Positions 20,727 to 32,755 of a DNA stretch of 64,000 nucleotides are shown one piece after another; positions within the stretch are counted from its first letter, which is position 1; each line of letters opens with the position of its first letter. Made by a program: the position numbers and the translations under genes. Source of the DNA: Furcasterigmium furcatum (Eukaryota; Ascomycota; Sordariomycetes; Glomerellales; Plectosphaerellaceae); assembly GCA_001599815.1 (NCBI GenBank), contig BCIA01000006.1, positions 3,846,961-3,910,960 on the forward strand, written 5' to 3'. The notes beneath the pieces are model-generated. The model made no database searches. It saw only the letters and a list, made by a program, of their open reading frames with translations, and was not told the DNA's origin.

Positions 20727-23366
20727 GATGCCGGTGTCGTGTGGAGATGCCGCGAGGTCGGGATGAGTGTACTACGAGACTGAGGGAAGAGATAGAGTCC
20801 GAGGATGGGACGAAAGCGCAATGTTCAGGGACATGTTCATCCAAGAAAGGAGAACAAGATCACCTGGGATGTTTATTGTTGGGCCACCCTCCCTTGGAAA
20901 CCCTGCCTTGAGGCTTCTATGAATGCCCATCGTCAATGTGAACAAAGACGAAGGGGAGTTTCCTTGTGCTGGCGGCGCATCGCTGCAACCCAGGGTGACA
21001 AAGGGGAGAGTACGAAACAAAGACGACAAAGGGCACAGCCTGTCGGACCCGCAAAGACAATCACTCACCATTCCTGCTTATTCGGTAGATCTGGTTCCTT
21101 CGTATGTCTCGACTGGGAGTGTCCTGGGCGGCTGTCAGATGGAGGCTGGAGGCCGTAGATGCAGACAAGCCGTCCAGACGGGCATGTTCAGCACGACAGG
21201 GGCTTGGCAAGGCCTAGTTACTCCTGGACAGTGAGTGGTACAGCGGAGTAAGCTGGTGCAATAATTAGATCCCAGCAGCTTGCGGCCCAGGTCTGGCCAT
21301 GATGGGAATCATCTGGCACCAAGCCCCGAATGCCTAATTGAGGCGGTCGCGTGAGGAGCATGCACCACTCGGACTTGCGAGTACCTTACTCAACGACTCC
21401 TGTCACGGGGGTCGCAAGATACATGGCCAGTCTAGCGATATTGCCGTCCAGATGGGTCTCCAGAGCTGCTCGAGGCCGATTTGGGAATCCTTACAATTGC
21501 CTCTTCAGCAAGAGACCATCTTGGCTTTCTCAAGCCAGAGAGGTCATCTCAACTATCTGAGGCTTAATCTGAACTCTGGTCGAAGTGGTTGACTCTTCTG
21601 GCCATCTTTTTTGCAACCCTCTTCTTGCCTGCCTGTCTACGACATGAAGCGTGGTTATCTGAAGCATGTTAGACCCCTGCGAGTGCATTGATTAAACACG
21701 AAACGCGGTCTATTCGGGAAGGGTCAACGGTGGTGGCGTTGACAGGACTAGAGCGGCCGAAATGCAGGCTTCAGCTGTGGAGGTTCGCGACTGGAGTCCA
21801 GCCCCATTCCACGGAGGGCAGGGTATGCTGGTGGTATCCGGCAGCTGGCGGGGGCCGAGCTGTTGGCCTGTGGCACCCAAGATTGCCGACAAATTTGCAA
21901 GTTGGGGCTGTGCTGGTGCAGCCCGATCGCTCGAGTTGGGTGCACGCAGGATCAGTTGTGTCGCGGCATTGGCGAGATGCAGCGTCGCGCATGTGCTGGT
22001 CGGAGATGGCTGATGTGACCCGACGCGCACCAGATGATCCTCGATTCTAGGCCTTGGCCCCTGCTCGAACGACGGGCTGGGAATCTCCCAATGATGGCCC
22101 GTCGACCTGGGACTAGGATGGGCATGCTTGCATCAGAAGAAAAGGGTCGAGGGGAAATAACCACCGGAAGTAGACTGGCACCGGTGCTTTCGATCGAGGG
22201 ACAGCCGAGGAGCTTGTGTCAGTCGACGGGCCGACAGTTGTCGGGATCCATGACGAGAGGAACGGGCATGAGCGAGCCGATCACGACGTCGTCTCGAAGG
22301 AAGGAAGAAAAAAATATGGCATGAATACGAAGATTACTGAACTATGGAGTATGGGAGGCTATAATGATGACGCTGAGGGGAGCGCCGCCAAGTGCGTTCT
22401 TGACCGTCATGTCAAGCTCGATCACGGTCAGTGTCGATGTCAAAAGTCTTGTCTTGCAGGGGGGGCGACATGCCAGCCGGCGCGAAGCCAAGGCACGCGT
22501 AGGCGATGTGGGTCCCGGTAGGACGATCGAGCTTGCCAAACCTTGGAAAGCTGAGCCGGGGGCATCTATCACACCACCAGCTTTGGCGAGCCAGTGGGCA
22601 AGGGCAATGGTTCAGTGGGAGGCCACTAGCGCAGCCAGCTTGGCTAGGGTCATCCCCCTCCCGCCCGACTGCCTCCCCAGCTCCTGGCCTCTTCTCCCGG
22701 CCGGGATCGTCTCTTCTCCTGCACGCTGCGTCATAGAGGCCCACGGCTCATTGCAACCCCAAATGTACGTCTGTCTTGGGGTCGCATCCAAAACCCTGAA
22801 TTCATATCTTCCCGTCCACCCCCGTCGGTACTTGAACCCCGGGACAACCCTGGACTCGAGCTGTCTTCAACATTCCATTCTGAAAGGGAGACAATATATC
22901 CTGTCCGACCCTCACCACTCACTCCTCGAGGGCTCTTGCTTGGGACGGTCTACCGCCGACGCGACCCCTGAGAAGAAGCGGAGAGACATCAACACGTCTC
23001 CTGCTCTGAGACACCCTTATTTCCGCCTTCGGTCATTCGTCCTAGCTTGGTAGCTTGGGTTCCCTCGCGTCGCCCATTCGCTAAAAGAGCTGTGACACCC
23101 GTCATCTCCTCGACACCTGCTGGCTATCGTCGAATAGACTTCGACCATCAACGCGCTGGTGTCACTCGTCAACACCCTACGTCAGGTACGTGCCGATTCC
23201 CCCAAACCCCGATTCAGCAGCTCCTCTTTCGTGTTGGGCCCTTATCTTCTTTCGACTCCCCTCCTCTCCCATTGACGCCCTGCACTCTCACGAGCTCGGC
23301 CAGGCGAATCGCTAACACTCCTCGTCTCAGCAAACTATAGAGGCTCACCGACGATACTCAGAAGCC
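20727..23366. promoter_or_regulatory. Divergent intergenic region between the coiled-coil gene and the CSC1-like gene
   Basis: 2.6 kb spacer. A plus-strand frame at 22364-23053 has no family features and was rejected. The right end holds the leader of the channel gene with a likely intron at 23186-23330. No TATA or factor sites were identified with confidence. Confidence 0.45.
23186..23330 (+). other. Probable 5' UTR intron of the CSC1-like gene
   Basis: Donor CAG|GTACGT at 23186, branch site GCTAAC shortly before the acceptor, and acceptor TCTCAG ending at 23330, 36 bp before the ATG at 23367. The three signals are spaced as in a fungal intron of 145 bp. Inferred from sequence only. Confidence 0.5.
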
Positions 23367-26202
23367 ATGGGTGTGCTCGAGGCGCGCCAAACACAGGGCG
23401 AGGCCCGTGAGCCTAGCTCCTCCTCCCTCTCAGGTCCGTCATATTCGCGGCAGCATCTGGTGCTGGAGCCGGTCGTCCATCAGCTAACCACTCTGAATGT
23501 GCTCAGGCATGGTGTCCACCTTCGTCCCCGTTCTCATCGTCTCTTCCGTCTACATTCTCGTCTTCCTGTGCCTGAGAAAGTCTCAGCGACGTTACTATGC
23601 CCCCCGCACATATCTCGGCAGCCTTCGCGAGCAGTGAGTCCTTCCTTTCTCATGCGGGACGGTGGACGTGAGCTGACCATCCTCACCAGAGAGCGGACGC
23701 CGGCACTGGCAACAGGGTGGTTCAACTGGATCAAGGGCTTCTGGCAGCTCCCGGATGTCTGGGCCCTCAAGACCCAGTCTCTCGATGCCTATCTCTTCAT
23801 TCGTTTCCTCCGTGTCTGCGCCAACATCTGCGTCGTCACCCTTCTCGTCACCTGGCCCATTCTCTTCCCGGTCAACGCTACTGGCGGCGGCACAGCTAAA
23901 GAGCTCGACATCCTGTCCATCAGCAACGTCAACACGGATACACAGAGCGGCCGCAACCGCCTTTACGCCCACGCGTTCGTAGCCTGGATCGTCTATGGCT
24001 TCGTCGTCTACACCGTCTTGCGCGAGTGTATCTTCTACATCAACCTGCGCCAGGCCTTCCTCTTGTCGCCCACCTTTGCAAACCGCATCTCTTCGCGTAC
24101 CGTCCTCTTCACTTCAGTCCCGCAATTTTACTTGGACGAAGCAAGGATCCGCAAGATGTTCAGCGACTCGGTCAAGCGTGTCTGGATCACTGGAAAGACT
24201 GACAGCCTTGACGACCTTGTCGAAGAGCGTGACAAGGCTGCCATGAAGCTCGAGTCGTCCGAGGTCAAGCTCATCAAGCTGGCCAACAAGGAGCGGCTCA
24301 AGGCTATCAAGAACGGTGGCAACCACGACGAGTCGCCGCCCGCTGAAGACGTCGAGCCAGGCCATGCCGCGGCCCGCTGGATTCCCAACAAGAAGCGGCC
24401 TACGCATCGCCTTGGCAAGTTTGGCCTCTACGGCAAGAAGGTCGATTCCATCGATTGGACCCGTTCCGAGCTTCAAAGACTGATTCCCGAGGTGGATTCC
24501 GCCCAAGCTGCCTATCGCGCCGGTCAAGTTGGCAAGATCGGTGCCGTCTTTGTCGAGTTCCACACGCAGTCCGATGCTCAGGCCGCCTACCAGGTCCTGA
24601 CCCACCACCAGGCGCTGCAGATGTCGCCCAAGTACATCGGCGTCACACCCGGCGAGGTCATCTGGAAGTCCCTCAGCATGTCTTGGTGGCAAAAGGTCGT
24701 CCGGAGATACATTGTGGTCGCTTTCATCACGGCTATGATCATCTTCTGGGCCATCCCCGTTGGTTTCGTTGCCATCGTTGCCCAGGTTTCGTTCCTCACG
24801 AACATCTCATGGCTCAGCTGGCTCAACGCCATCCCCGACGTGATCATGGGTGTCATCTCCGGTCTCCTACCGTCTGTTGCCCTGGCCATCCTGATGTCGC
24901 TTGTCCCCATCGTCATGCGCCTCTGCGCCAGGTTCTCTGGAGAACCCACCCTTGCTCGCGTCGAACTTTTCACCCAGAACGCCTACTTCGCCTTTCAGGT
25001 TGTCCAGGTTTTCCTTATCACGACTCTCTCGGGGTCCGCTGCCACTGCCGTAAACGAAATTAGGCAAAATCCCGGAAAAGTATTTGATATCTTGTCCGAA
25101 GCCATCCCGAGATCGAGCACCTTCTACGTCAACTACTTCATCGTGCAAGGTCTGGGCATCGCGGCGTCGACACTCTCTCAGGTGGTGGGTTTCATCGTCT
25201 TCAAGCTTCTCTACAAGTACCTGTCAGGCACGCCGAGGTCGCTGTACACCAAGTGGGCAAACCTGAGCGCCATTTCATGGGGCTCGACCCTGCCTGTTTT
25301 CACCAACATCGCCGTCATCAGTAAGTGGAGTTTGTACGATTCGGTCACCGTGGGCATCCGCTAACAAGAACTCAGGCATCACATACTCGTGCATCGCACC
25401 GCTCATGCTCTTCTGGTCTACCATCGGCATGTGGTGCTTTTACCTTGCCTACAGGTACAACATCTTGTTCGTCACCGACACCCAAATCAACACGCAGGGT
25501 CTTCTCTACCCTCGGGCCTTGAAGCAGCTGATGGCAGGCGTGTACATTGCCGAGATTTGCATCGTCGGCATGTTCGCCATTTGCCGTGCCATCGGTCCGG
25601 TGGTCATCGTGGTTGTGCTGCTGATTACGACCATCATCGTGCACCTCACGTTTTCGAAGGCGCTGGACCCCCTGTTGTACAACCTTCCCAGGACTCTGCA
25701 GACCGAGGAAGAGTCGTTGCTGAGCGCCGACCTCGAGCAGGCCGGCAGTGGGGAGTCGGACCTGCCCGGCGAGAGGACGAACACCAACGGCGAGTCGACC
25801 AAGAGGCGGGCCACCCTGAAGAAGCTTGTTCCGGTGGGCCCTGGCGGCGAGGAGGGTCAGATCCAGAAGAAGGGCAACATTGTTGTTCGTTGGCTGAAGC
25901 CTTGGTTCTATGCCGACTACCCCACGCTGCGGAAGTTGGTGCCGCGCGACTTTGTGGACGTCGATCACATGTACCCGGAGGGCGTTGAGGAAGAGGCCTA
26001 CTATCCTCCGTCGGTGACCAGCAAGACGCCTATGCTCTGGATCCCGGAGGACAAGGCCGGTGTTTCCAAGGACGAGGTCATCCAGACGAGCAAGGTCATC
26101 CCCATCACGGACGAGGGATGCACCCTGGATGAGAAGAACAATCTGCAGTGGGATGCCGAGGGAGCCCGCCCGCCCATCTGGGACGAGAAGGTCTACTACT
26201 AG
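23367..26202 (+). CDS. CSC1/OSCA/TMEM63-type calcium-permeable channel (RSN1/PHM7 family)
   Basis: Exons are 23367-23433, 23507-23633, 23690-25320 and 25376-26202 (883 aa). The introns join in frame and restore family blocks: LSG-MVSTFVPV, SLREQ-ERTPAL and AVIS-ITYSC. Domains in order are an N-terminal extracellular stub, a first membrane helix (about 28-45), the late-exocytosis/RSN1 region with QRRYYAPRTYLGSLRE and FNWIKGFWQLPD, two further helices, a cytosolic RNA-recognition-like domain (about 205-410, with VDSIDWTRSEL and GAVFVEF), the channel core of several helices from about 430 to 740, and a C-terminal PHM7 extension (WFYADYPTLRKLVPRDF). The family forms osmosensitive, mechanically gated cation channels in plasma or internal membranes. 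One donor (GTCCGT at 23434) is non-consensus, but the frame and family alignment support it. Confidence 0.88.
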
Positions 26203-26913
26203 TCGGCGCATGAGGAGGCGCAGACTGTTTATTTGTACGAATGGCTGGTCAGCAGCTGTGATGTTTGAGTTGGATTGTTTCTGGTTGCTCTGCGGTTTCC
26301 GACGCCTGCCCGGGTTATGATACCCTTATGACGCATCAAAATGCTTTCTTCTGGTTGCGAATGACCAATTTTAGCTGAGACGACTACATTAATAACTTGA
26401 TTCCAGTGCCTCAACCGTGCAATGGGGAGTGTACTCGCAATGATGTTGGCCCTGTGCTTCATGACCTACGAGGCAAAAGGGTTCAATAAGTACATAGCGA
26501 CCTGGGTCTCTATCGTATTGGATCGCATGCCTTCCTGTTCCGAGTGCCCTTGCCACGTTTAATTAGGGAGGTGCTTCATCAACTCGGGTCGATTGAATTC
26601 TCACGCCGGAAGGCAGGCACTAGGTTCGACCTGAGGCTCGCGTAGAGCTCAATCCTCCTGGTCTGCTGAGAACCCGAGCAAGAACATCACAGCTGCGACC
26701 AATTATCCGTTCCGCAGGGCACACTTTGGTTCTTTTCCCTTAGCAGGTAGAGAAACCTCAATCCACGCTCCGACTGACAGATCATCAATCCGGCCTAAGT
26801 TGACTATTCTTGAAGGGCTCCTCCTCGGGGCGAGCTCAGTCGAGCGCAAACAAGAAAAGAATATCGACTTCTCTCAATCCCCGGCTGCCCCTGCCCCCCT
26901 CAGGCCAAGCACC
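26203..26913. other. Intergenic region before the ABP2-like gene
   Basis: 0.7 kb holding the 3' UTR of the channel gene and the promoter and leader of the ABP2-like gene. No gene was seen. A GGTTCGACC string near 26622 recalls a tRNA T-loop, but flanking stems do not pair. Confidence 0.45.
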
Positions 26914-29900
26914 ATGGCTGACCTGGAGCCTGCAACTCCTGGCGCCCAGCCTGCTCTCCTCCCCAACACGCAGCATCTCCCACTTACACCAGCGACTGCG
27001 ACGACTTCCCGTTTCGGCGGACCCACTCTCGGCGCAGACACTGGGACTGAGGTAGCCACTGCTACGCCCACGCCCGGGGAAGGCTTGGGTACCCCACAAA
27101 CTCCAACAACTTCAACTTCAACACCAGCCGCGTCTTCGTCACGTCCTCGATCTGGACCTCGTCGCCAGGTTGATCGTCCATCTCCCGGCCACGCCAGCTT
27201 CCTGCGCCAGCGCGTCACTCACTACCAGCAAGCTGCGGACGCGGACAGGCAGCTTGCACGACTCATTGATCGATGCACCCGGCCTGATGCTCCTCGCGCC
27301 TCGTCGAAAACCGTCATGGCGGAGGCCCTGTTAGGTCTCGCGCCCGCCAGCGGTCTGGTCGACCCGACGAACACAAAGTTCCCCGTCTCCCATGTCGACC
27401 AACTTCAAAACCAACTTCGGCAGATCCTCCAGAGGAAGTCGTCTGCGACGCGATCAGAGCACGTTTCCGTCTCGTTCGACATCCGACCGACCGTCCAGTT
27501 TACGATCACCACTGCCGAGAACGACAACGATGGGACAGCGCAAATCGATCCTGCCCTCGGCGGCAGCGCGACGCTGATTGCGCCAACGACGCGCCTCGTG
27601 CGCGTCAATGATACCGTTATGAATCAGCCGCAGGACAATCCCGCGACCCAACGCTCTGTTGCCAAACACATCATCGGTCTCCTCTCTGCAGTCGATGCGA
27701 GTTCGTGGGAGGTCCGGGACATTTCTAGGGGAACCCAGGGCTGGGCTTTTACCTATGTCTGCAAAGACTCGATGGCCTCGTGGGCCAGGCAGAACGCGAA
27801 GAACCCCGCGAAGGCGCTCATTGGAGAGTACAGCTTGAAGGAGCTCGATGCGAACACAACCGGCCGGCCCGCCTTTGACTGCCGAGGCTCAGTCTCCATC
27901 GCATTCTCCAAGAGCAGTCGCTCCATCAGCATCAAATACGACCATACTCCGTTCCACAAGACCGTCGGGCAGCTAATCGAACACTTTCGGCCTTCTCCCC
28001 GACCAGTCCCTGAACCGCCGGTCGAATCAACAGAGACGCCGAAGAAGACACCCCGCAAGCGCAAGTCTGCTGCCGCGCTTGACGGACAACAAGAGACAGA
28101 CGCCAATGGCCAGCCGAAGAAGACGCCGAGGAAACGAAAGTCGGAAGCAGCTGGCGCAGCTGACGGTAGACAGGCGCCCAAGCGACGGAAGAAGAAGTCT
28201 GACGCCGGCGACAAAGCACCGGAGGCGCCAATGGGAGAAGCGTCCGGTACTGCCAATGGCACCGCGCAGTCCAAGGCCGACCACGCGGTTGAGAGTGGTG
28301 TTCACGCGGGCACCCTCCTCAATGTCCCACCTGCCGAAGCGGCGAGACGTCGAGAGACAGCCATCAGACTCCTGTCCGATAGCGGCGTCGACCCAGAGAC
28401 TCTGTCTGCAGACCAGTTCGCCATCTTCGCGAACCAGTCTCCCGACTTGCAGAAGGAGTCTCTAGCAATGCTTGTGCAGTACGGAGCGGAACGACTGCGG
28501 ATCGTGCACCCCAGTAATGCGACAGCCGCCGCTGGCGCATCTAGTGCCGATGCCACACCTTCACGGTCGCCTCAGAGCGAGAATTCGGATACACCGCCGT
28601 CCGGCAAGAAGCGAGTCCGGAAGTCAAAGGGTGGCGAGGACACTCCTGCGGGGAAGAAAACTCCCAAGCCCAAGGTCTCACGGGGTGCTTGTTCCTTGTG
28701 CAGGGGCCAAAAAGTCAAGGCAAGTTCTTTCATCGGGGGCTGGACTTGCAGCGTATCTAACGTCTCGCAGTGCGACAAGGCAAAGCCCAGCTGCGGCCCT
28801 TGTCAGGCCGCTGGCCTGGACTGCCAATATCCGTTGGAAGTGTCCCGAGGCTCCAAACCCGGCGAATCATCAAGGAAGGTGACTTCGGCGGCCGAGGTGG
28901 AGGAGGAGGAAGAGTCAGAACAGGAGGTTGCTGCCCCGGCGCCCGAGCCTGAGGCGGAGCCCGACGACATCGAGACCATTGACTACACCTCGAACATGCC
29001 TGTGGCCAACATGCTGACACCGGCCGTGGACACATCCGCACATCACGACTACTTCACCAACACAGGCTCCCCCCCGGCGCCTATGAGCACCGAGGTGGTT
29101 CATGGCGTGGCACCATCCAGCTTAAACTATCCTGAGCCACCAGACCCGACCTACAGCCAACCGCAGCCCGAGAGTCCCCGTGCAACTCACAGGAAATCTG
29201 GGTCAAGCAACCGTCATGCGCTGCCTGCCAACACAACTTCAAACTTCTCGACCGCACAGTCAACGGGTACCGGGCAGCAACCTGCAACTGTGGACGACAA
29301 CCAGGCTACATACACTGCCCTCAACAACATGCAGACTCTTACCAACGCGGCTCTGCAGCAGCAGTCTGCTTCTCCGACCGTCCAGCCAGCGCAGACCGTC
29401 AGTCCTGCACAGCAATCGCCGTTCCAGGCCCCTGCTCAAGTTGCTAGAAGCAAATCCAGAGCAGGACAACGGGCGCAGACATGAACGCCCCTCGCTGACA
29501 AGCGAACACCTCGACACCCTCTCACCGAACTGTACAAAAGAACGTGCCGGCAGCGGCTCCTCCGGTCGTGGACACGCCTGCTTACGGATCCACCACCGAC
29601 ATGACTGGCAGTTCGACGTACAATACCTACGAAACCAGATATTCCAACGCTGCCAACGAACACGAGAACTCACGGCTGAACTACGAGCCGTACGCCGCCC
29701 AGAACGCGGCCGCCACCTCCAACTCACACCAGCCGTCAAGCCCATATAGCACCAGGGCTTCGACCGCGTCTGTGTCTAGAAGTACACAGCCGTCTCAGCA
29801 GACTGCCACGACGTCATACACGTCGAACTCCGGCTCTCACGGGCGTAAGGCTCCTGCGCACAGCAGTGGGCTCTCTGGCGCGTCGACGTCCTCATACGCC

Positions 29901-30209
29901 GACCCCATGGCTGTCTCGAACCGGCAGACGGCCTCGCTGCAGTCGTTTAACATGCGCTCCGCAGCCGCGTCCCAGCCGTCTGACCCCAAGTCCTACAGTG
30001 ACTTCTCCCCCACCCAGCCTTCTTCAACGAGGCAGCAGCCGCAACAGCAGCAGAACAGTCAGCAGGGATGGTACGGAGGCTTCACGCCTGCCAACACTTC
30101 GGCGTCATCGTACGGCACCCGGAGCAGCACGGGCTACGGCAGCGCGTCGGCCGAGAACGAGGCGTATCAGCAGCAGCATGGGCAGCTGAACATGTCTGGC
30201 CACGGTTAG
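26914..30209 (+). CDS. ARS-binding protein 2-like DNA-binding factor with Zn2Cys6 finger
   Basis: Proposed exons are 26914-28719, 28771-29397 and 29541-30209 (1033 aa). After a disordered leader, residues about 75-365 match the fission-yeast ARS-binding protein 2 (ABP2) domain type: FLRQRVTHYQQAADADR, AEALLGLAP and FDCRGSVSIAFSKSSRSISIKYDH. Next come two copies of a basic KKTPRKRKS motif (about 375-405), resembling AT-hooks, and APKRRKKKS. A Zn2Cys6 binuclear cluster is restored only when a GC-AG intron at 28720-28770 is removed: CSLCRGQKVK joins CDKAKPSCGPC. The C-terminal third is rich in Ser, Thr, Gln and Pro. The start is the first ATG of the frame. The second junction is weak: the frame from exon 2 ends at 29484 and the clearly continuing frame begins later, so I used GTCAGT at 29398 and the AAAAG acceptor at 29540. 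A nuclear origin-binding or transcriptional role is inferred. Confidence 0.75.
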
Positions 30210-30711
30210 AACGGAGAGGCGGATTATTTCGATCTGATGCGGTCGATGCATCCGCGTTAGGACTGAAGCGAAGAGACGTCCATCGGACATGTGATAGGAG
30301 AGACCTGCGGAGAGCTGGCTGACGGGCTTCCCGTTCAGGGGGCCGTGTCTTCTTTGGAGGGAACTGCCCGTGTATGGCATGATATGTACTTTGCTTTTGT
30401 ATGATACCCATGATGTGGTTGTTCCAGCGAATGCATTTTGCAGGCTGAGGTAGCTGGCTGTCAATGAGAGCAGATAACTATTAGGTGGCCATTCCTCGTG
30501 ATGATACTTACCACTGACTACGAGGCAAGCTGCGGTTGCGCCTCGATTTGGAGCGAGCATATCGCGACAGAGGGTGGCAGAGTGTCCGCGACTCTTGGAC
30601 TCTTGGCAGGCCCCCGGCCAACAACTTACAAGAGTCAGGCTGCGCCAGCCTCCAAGGATTCCCGGTTTCCGCATGTCGGAGATAGTTACCTTGTCAATCA
30701 CAATCACCAAT
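30210..30711. other. Intergenic region between the ABP2-like gene and the HET gene
   Basis: About 0.5 kb, tandem orientation. It should hold the 3' UTR of the upstream gene and a compact HET promoter. No other feature was seen. Confidence 0.45.
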
Positions 30712-32643
30712 ATGCGTCTCATCAACGTCCACACGTATGAGCTCCATGAGTTTTTCAGCGAGGACACCCCCGACTATGCCATCCTGTCGCACACATGGCA
30801 CGAGGAGGAGGTCACCCTACGGCAAATGAACCAGCTGCATCTGTCAGTGAAAACGATGAAGGGATTTGGCAAGATCGCCTACACGTGCTCTCAGGCACGG
30901 CGCGACTCACTGGACTGGGCCTGGGTCGACACGTGCTGCATCCACAAGACGAGCAGCGCCGAGCTCAGCGAGGCCATCAACTCCATGTTCAGATGGTATC
31001 AGGAGTCCCGGGTGTGCTACGTCTACCTGGCAGACCTTCCGGACCTCGCCCTTGCACGCGGCCAACCGCCGAGCCACGGTGATTTGGCCCCGTGCCGCTG
31101 GTTCACCCGCGCATGGTGCCTCCAGGAACTTCTCGCGCCAGCCATCCTCGTCTTCTACTCCCAGGGCTGGCATGAGGCCGGGCGTCTCCCGAGCTTGGTC
31201 CCGAGCATCACTAGGATAACGCAGATCCCCGAGGTCTACCTCATCCACAGCAAGAGGCTGGGCTAGGCGAGCATCGCCGCCAGGATGAGCTGGGCGGCAG
31301 ACAGGCAGTGCAGCCGCATCGAGGATGTGGCGTACAGCCTGCTCGGCATCTTCGACGTCAACATGCCCCTGCTGTACGGGGAAGGGCGGAAGGCCTTCAC
31401 CCGGCTGCAGGAGGAGATATGGAGGGAGAACGACGACCATTCCCTCCTGGCCTGGTGCGTCCCGGCGGGCGACCAGCGCGCCTGGAAGCGAACGGGCGTG
31501 CTCGCCGAGTCGCCCAGCGACTTCCGGGAGTCCAGTCGGATGGTTTCGACGAAGCCAGAAGCTGGCGTGCCGTCCGGTCTGACAAAGAGAGGCCTGAGCC
31601 TGTTCGTGCCGGTCCATCCTATTATATTTCCCTTCGCCACTCGGGAGGGCGCCCATGAGCTTGTCCTCAACTGCGGCGAAGTAGGGGACGGCGGGGAGCT
31701 GGATGGCAGTACTGCCAAATCGCTCTCTATCCTGGTGGCGAGCACCCCTGGGCCGTCCACCGACACGTTTACACGGGTTGCCACGGCGGGCCATTTCTTC
31801 AAGGGCGCGTTCAATACATGGCGAGAGACACAGCGCCTCGATGGGGGGATTGGACGTGAGAAGCCCGTCGACCCTAAGACAATATATGTTCAGAGAAAGC
31901 TGGACATGACGCCCAGGGCGAAGAGATCGACGGTTCTCCTTCCTTCCCAGAATCACGCCCTTGTCCGTTTGCATGGTCTCGAATGGTACTACTATGCACG
32001 TAAGCCTTGGTACACCCTTCGTCTGTCGGATGTCCTGCGGTCCCCATGGCCACCCATACTACAGCATCAGTGGTTCAGCAGCGTGGATGAACCTGCATCG
32101 CTATACTCTCACTCGGTGGTGGCTTTGGGAGAGCCCTCCGATATACGCTACACGACCAATTTCACGGCGACGGTCAGGATGGTAGCTCACGGCGGGAACG
32201 CCGATGGTCCAAGGTGCATCCAGCTCTTGCTCATCAGTAATCGGATGAAAAGGGGCAAACGCGTTGGCACGTCAGTCGAGCTTCGGTGTGGCATCAAGTT
32301 CGGCGCAGAGAACCCGGGCCCTCTGGCTTGCCTCGCGCTGCTCCCCTGGGACGACGGAGAGGAGCAAAAGGCACCAGCCGATGACCCGGGCCCTTTAGAC
32401 ACCACGCAATATCAGGAGCGCCTCCTCCAGCACAACCGCCAGTTACTGCAGTGGACTCTCCGGAATCTGCGCCCGCCTCACCCTGGCACCCTGGTTCTCG
32501 CTGAAGCCAGTATCTTGCTGGAGAAAAAACGGCCAGCTCGGGAGCTCTCCGTCATGTTGCGACTACTGGACGACGACAAGGCCGCGGACGCCCTGTGCGA
32601 GTTCCCTCGTCTTGACCTCGTCTTTAGCCACCGTGACCTGTAG
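30712..32643 (+). pseudogene. HET-domain (heterokaryon incompatibility) gene interrupted by an in-frame TAG
   Basis: The start MRLINVHTYELHEF at 30712 and the following blocks (YAILSHTWHEEEVT, KGFGKI, WAWVDTCCIHK, SEAINSMFRWYQES, CRWFTRAWCLQELLAP) are the classical HET domain. After codon 184 a TAG at 31264-31266 interrupts the frame, yet the same frame continues directly with ARMSWAADRQ, RIEDVAYSLLGIF and MPLLYGEGRKAF, the conserved second half of HET proteins, and stays open to the stop at 32643. Without the TAG the product would be about 643 aa. No NACHT or WD repeats follow; the C-terminal 300 residues are unrecognised. HET proteins trigger programmed cell death between incompatible strains. 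An intron covering the stop is unlikely, since the only candidate has a poor GTCCCG donor and would remove family-conserved residues. The reading could be a null allele, a truncated 184-aa product, readthrough, or a sequencing error. Confidence 0.75.
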
Positions 32644-32755
32644 CAAAGTGAGCCGAGGCAGAGGATAAAGACAAAACGGGCCGGAGCAGAGGCGATGAGA
32701 GGGGGGGTTCGAGAACGAGTGCCTCTCTCATCTTTCATTCCAATCTACACATATC

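Noticed and set aside
22364..23053. 229-codon plus-strand frame upstream of the CSC1-like gene
   Set aside because: No domain, no conserved blocks, poor codon bias, and it overlaps several other frames.
26608..26640. GGTTCGACC string resembling a tRNA T-loop
   Set aside because: The flanking bases do not form a T-stem and no acceptor, D or anticodon arm could be folded around it.
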